Below are positions 61,234 to 64,000 of a stretch of 64,000 bases of DNA, piece by piece. The first letter of the stretch is position 1; each line of letters opens with the position of its first letter. The stretch comes from Bartonella kosoyi (GTDB taxonomy: Bacteria; Pseudomonadota; Alphaproteobacteria; Rhizobiales; Rhizobiaceae). The stretch spans positions 62,001 through 126,000 of the forward strand of contig NZ_CP031843.2 in NCBI RefSeq assembly GCF_003606325.2, read 5' to 3'. Made by a program: the position numbers and the translations under genes. A model generated the notes under the pieces. That model was not told the origin of the DNA, ran no database searches, and saw only the letters and a program-made list of their open reading frames with translations.

Positions 61234-61844
61234 GGACTAGAAGTTTTATTGGAAAGATCTCTAGAAAGTAACAAAAAAATCTGTTCAGCCAGCTCTTCTG
61301 CCACACGCTTTTTTGCATCTTCTTCTGCTTGCATCGTTGCATATTCTTGACGAAGTCGCTCAAAAGATGCATTCATTATTGCTGTTCCTTTTGCAACAGG
61401 CCTATTTTTCATATCCTGCAAGGTATAGGAAGCTTTGCTCATAACAGTTCCAACAGAAGGACGTCCCTTTCTCTTTTTCTCAAAATCGACCTCTATCTGC
61501 ATCGATTCTCTTGTCAAGACGGATATCTGCAATGCCAATCGATAAGCCGGTTGAGAAGGTTTACCACCCTTTCCATACAATAGAAACAGCAGATGATTGC
61601 GCACCATTTGTCCAAAACGATCCGAAGGCTCTTCCACAACAATAGAGCTAAGCTTTGCTGAAAGCCCCAAAGAAGCTTGCTCAGAAATAGAATTCTGATG
61701 CGCATAAGACCCCTCATAAACAGCAGAATTCATTACTCTTAAACTCTGCGACTCTTGACGGTAAAGCGGTTCAATTTTGCACCCATACAACAGTGTGAAG
61801 ACACCCGCTAAAACAACAAGCAGAAAACTTTTAAAGAACGACAT
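61230..61844 (-). CDS. lptE: LPS-assembly lipoprotein LptE
   Basis: 204 residues with signal and lipobox LLYGC (Cys22), then [10 protein letters not shown]. The later run [17 protein letters not shown] and the long C-terminal helix ([26 protein letters not shown]) fit LptE, which plugs LptD in the outer membrane. It follows leuS and overlaps it by 14 bases, the usual Rhizobiales order leuS-lptE(-holA). Confidence 0.85.
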   Translation of the reverse strand: MSFFKSFLLVVLAGVFTLLYGCKIEPLYRQESQSLRVMNSAVYEGSYAHQNSISEQASLGLSAKLSSIVVEEPSDRFGQMVRNHLLFLLYGKGGKPSQPAYRLALQISVLTRESMQIEVDFEKKRKGRPSVGTVMSKASYTLQDMKNRPVAKGTAIMNASFERLRQEYATMQAEEDAKKRVAEELAEQIFLLLSRDLSNKTSSP

Positions 61845-64000
61845 TCACAATCCTTTGTGGAACAATAATAATTTTTTTCATAGGTTTTTCACCCAGCTGC
61901 GCCTGGACGAAATCTAAAGCCAAAACCGCTTCTTTAATCATCGTCTCACTCGCTGTTGCAGCAACGGTGACCTCACCGCGTTTTTTACCATTAATTTGCA
62001 CCGGCAAGGTATAGCTTTCTTCAACGATTAAGGCGGGATTATAAACAGGCCAAGCAAGTTCAGACATTAAAGTTTCCTCCCCTAAAGCAGCATGGCATTC
62101 TTCAGCTAAATGGGGCATGATCGGTGCAATCATGGCAAGAAAAAAATCCATAGCTTGACGCAAAGCCGCTTTCATTTCATCCTCAACATCTGCCACTTTA
62201 TTAAGCAAAGGTGCCATAATATTCAAGAATTCATAAAGACGTGCAATAGCTCGATTAAAAGCAAATTTTTCTAAATCATCTTCGACAGCGTGAAGCGTGC
62301 GATGTACAACCTTTGAGAATTCCAAAGCCGCTCCCTGATGCCCTGCACAAGGGGCGATATCCCTTAAAATAGGGGCACTCAAAGCCACATGGCGCCAAAC
62401 ACGCTGGACAAAGCGATGCGCACCTTCAACACCCGATTCTGTCCAAATGACATCTCTTTCCGGCGGAGAATCAGACAACACAAACCAGCGTACCGTATCA
62501 GCGCCATAGGAGGCAATAATATCATCAGGATCAACAACATTCTTTTTTGATTTTGACATTTTCTCAATCAAACCAATCGTCACTTCGCTTTGATCGGTTA
62601 ATTTATAAGCACACCGTTTTCCATCTTTTTCAACAATCGAAATCTCTGCTGGAGAAACCCACCCTTGATCATCGCGATAGGTTTCATGCACCACCATCCC
62701 TTGCGTAAACAACCCCTTAAAAGGCTCATCCACACTCACATGACCAACCAGTTTCATAGCACGCATAAAAAAGCGCGCATAAAGAAGATGGAGAATCGCA
62801 TGCTCAATTCCACCAATATATTGTTGCACAGGCAACCATTCAGCGATTGCTTGTTTTTCAACAGGTTCTGCGGCAAAAGGAGCCGTAAAGCGTGCATAAT
62901 ACCAAGAAGAATCCACAAAAGTATCCATGGTATCCGTTTCGCGTTTGGCAGATTGACCGCAGGAAGGACAAGCAACAGCTTGCCACCTTTCATGCCGCAC
63001 AAGAGGATTGCCCGGTTGATCAAAAGTAACATCATCAGGCAATACAACCGGCAAATCAGAACGGGGTACAGGAACAACACCACACGTTTTACAATGGATC
63101 ATCGGAATGGGGCACCCCCAATAACGTTGACGCGAAATTCCCCAATCACGCAATCGAAATTGCACTGTTTTTTCTCCCTGCGGTTGCCCATTGAGCACTT
63201 GCCCCTCAAGCCTTTTGGCGGCTTCTTCAAAGGCTTGTTGGGGTGTCAAACCATTCAAAAAGCTGGAGTTAATCATCACCCCATCACCCACATAAGGTGT
63301 TTTAGTAATGACAAAATTGTCCGCTTGCTCTCCTTTTGGCAAAACCACTGGTTTTATCGGAAGGTCATATTTACGCGCAAAATCGAAATCTCTCTGATCA
63401 TGAGCTGGACAACCAAAAATAGCCCCGGTACCATAGTCCATCAGCACAAAATTAGCGATATAAACGGGGATATGCACTGTTTCATCAAAAGGATGCACCG
63501 CCACAAGCGATGTGCGAACCCCTAGTTTTTCCGCTGTTTCAAGTGCTGCTGTTGTCGTTCCACCACTCCGACAACTCTCAACAAAAGCCTCTAGCTCCTT
63601 ATCCTTTTTTGCAAGAGCTTGCGCAATGGGATGATCAACAGACAGAGCTAAAAAAGAAGCACCAAACAGGGTATCAGGACGCGTTGAATAACAAACAACC
63701 TCATTAAAGGACTGACAAACATCATGAGCATCCCTTGCATCATCAGCTGTTGCCTTTAAAGCCCAACGAATCAACAAACCTTGGGATTTTCCGATCCAAT
63801 TTTTTTGCATCGTGCGCACTTTTTCTGGCCATTGATCCAGTTCTTCAAGTCCTGCGAGTAAATCTTCACTAAAATCGCTAATTTTGAAAAACCACTGGGT
63901 TAATTCCCGCTGTTCAACCAACGCACCCGAACGCCAACCCCGTCCATCCACAACCTGTTCATTGGCCAAAACGGTATGATCAACGGGATCCCAATTGACC
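61831..64000 (-). CDS. leuS: Leucyl-tRNA synthetase, 3' part
   Basis: The 5' end lies beyond the right edge of the window: the frame runs on through [23 protein letters not shown] to base 64000. Visible are the editing (CP1) region with [19 protein letters not shown], the catalytic parts [20 protein letters not shown] and [18 protein letters not shown] in [16 protein letters not shown], and the C-terminal tRNA-binding domain. It charges tRNA-Leu. About 720 of an expected 870-880 residues are present. Confidence 0.96.
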   Translation of the reverse strand, partial: VNWDPVDHTVLANEQVVDGRGWRSGALVEQRELTQWFFKISDFSEDLLAGLEELDQWPEKVRTMQKNWIGKSQGLLIRWALKATADDARDAHDVCQSFNEVVCYSTRPDTLFGASFLALSVDHPIAQALAKKDKELEAFVESCRSGGTTTAALETAEKLGVRTSLVAVHPFDETVHIPVYIANFVLMDYGTGAIFGCPAHDQRDFDFARKYDLPIKPVVLPKGEQADNFVITKTPYVGDGVMINSSFLNGLTPQQAFEEAAKRLEGQVLNGQPQGEKTVQFRLRDWGISRQRYWGCPIPMIHCKTCGVVPVPRSDLPVVLPDDVTFDQPGNPLVRHERWQAVACPSCGQSAKRETDTMDTFVDSSWYYARFTAPFAAEPVEKQAIAEWLPVQQYIGGIEHAILHLLYARFFMRAMKLVGHVSVDEPFKGLFTQGMVVHETYRDDQGWVSPAEISIVEKDGKRCAYKLTDQSEVTIGLIEKMSKSKKNVVDPDDIIASYGADTVRWFVLSDSPPERDVIWTESGVEGAHRFVQRVWRHVALSAPILRDIAPCAGHQGAALEFSKVVHRTLHAVEDDLEKFAFNRAIARLYEFLNIMAPLLNKVADVEDEMKAALRQAMDFFLAMIAPIMPHLAEECHAALGEETLMSELAWPVYNPALIVEESYTLPVQINGKKRGEVTVAATASETMIKEAVLALDFVQAQLGEKPMKKIIIVPQRIVNVVL

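Noticed and set aside
62665..63525. 286-codon plus-strand frame
   Set aside because: Entirely antisense to the conserved leuS catalytic core.

Overview
The window looks like chromosome of a Bartonella species (Alphaproteobacteria, Hyphomicrobiales). It is AT-rich, with long gene-poor gaps. Its housekeeping gene orders are those of Brucella and other Rhizobiales: tkt-gap-pgk-fba, DUF4164-zapA, M48 peptidase and rpoH beside a helicase/fdxA/carD block, and atpHAGDC. It also carries a tandem array of a Bartonella-specific unit, the Brt regulatory RNA followed by a Trp/XRE DNA-binding protein. The species cannot be fixed from sequence alone.

Layout. 0-1 kb: a TIR-like (CAP12/PCTIR-type) protein, probably a defence effector. 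1.2-7.7 kb: seven Brt RNA copies (called A-G here) with four intact trp genes, two frameshifted ones and one deleted one. They are interrupted by a decayed TrbH-like lipoprotein and a Sel1-repeat protein. 8.3-10.3 kb: efp, suhB and a broken suhB copy. 10.6-13.3 kb: an orphan membrane-anchored protein and a frameshifted phage-type integrase. 13.6-15.9 kb: an MsbA-type ABC exporter and rpmE. 17.5-28.9 kb: central carbon metabolism on the minus strand (fbaB, pgk, gap, tkt, pyk), with DUF4164-zapA on the plus strand. 29-37 kb: gapR, a GNAT acetyltransferase, an ABC-F ATPase, a glycine-zipper lipoprotein, thiamine pyrophosphokinase, an M48 lipoprotein peptidase and rpoH. 37.6-40.6 kb: a helicase C-terminal remnant, fdxA and carD. 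41.6-47.9 kb: rpmF, ispA, an MFS carrier, ispG and a small membrane protein. 48.3-56.3 kb: an EmrA/EmrB-like efflux pair and the F1 ATP synthase operon. 57.6-64 kb: priA, a small transaldolase, lptE and the 3' part of leuS.

Three patterns go beyond ordinary annotation. First, each complete Brt leader contains mutually exclusive pairings: a 5-bp hairpin, a 9-bp closing stem, and in three copies a pairing of that stem's 3' arm with the trp ribosome binding site. This reads as an RNA switch in front of a DNA-binding protein. Second, seven different genes (a Sel1-repeat gene, suhB, fbaB, pyk, rpoH, rpmF, priA) are each followed directly by a decaying partial copy of themselves, and the pyk 3' end is repeated three times in tandem. 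Third, remnants of the 5' part of one integrase family, with its upstream DNA, are scattered through at least seven intergenic regions. Together these suggest a chromosome shaped by frequent short tandem duplication followed by decay.

No tRNA, rRNA or CRISPR array was recognised.
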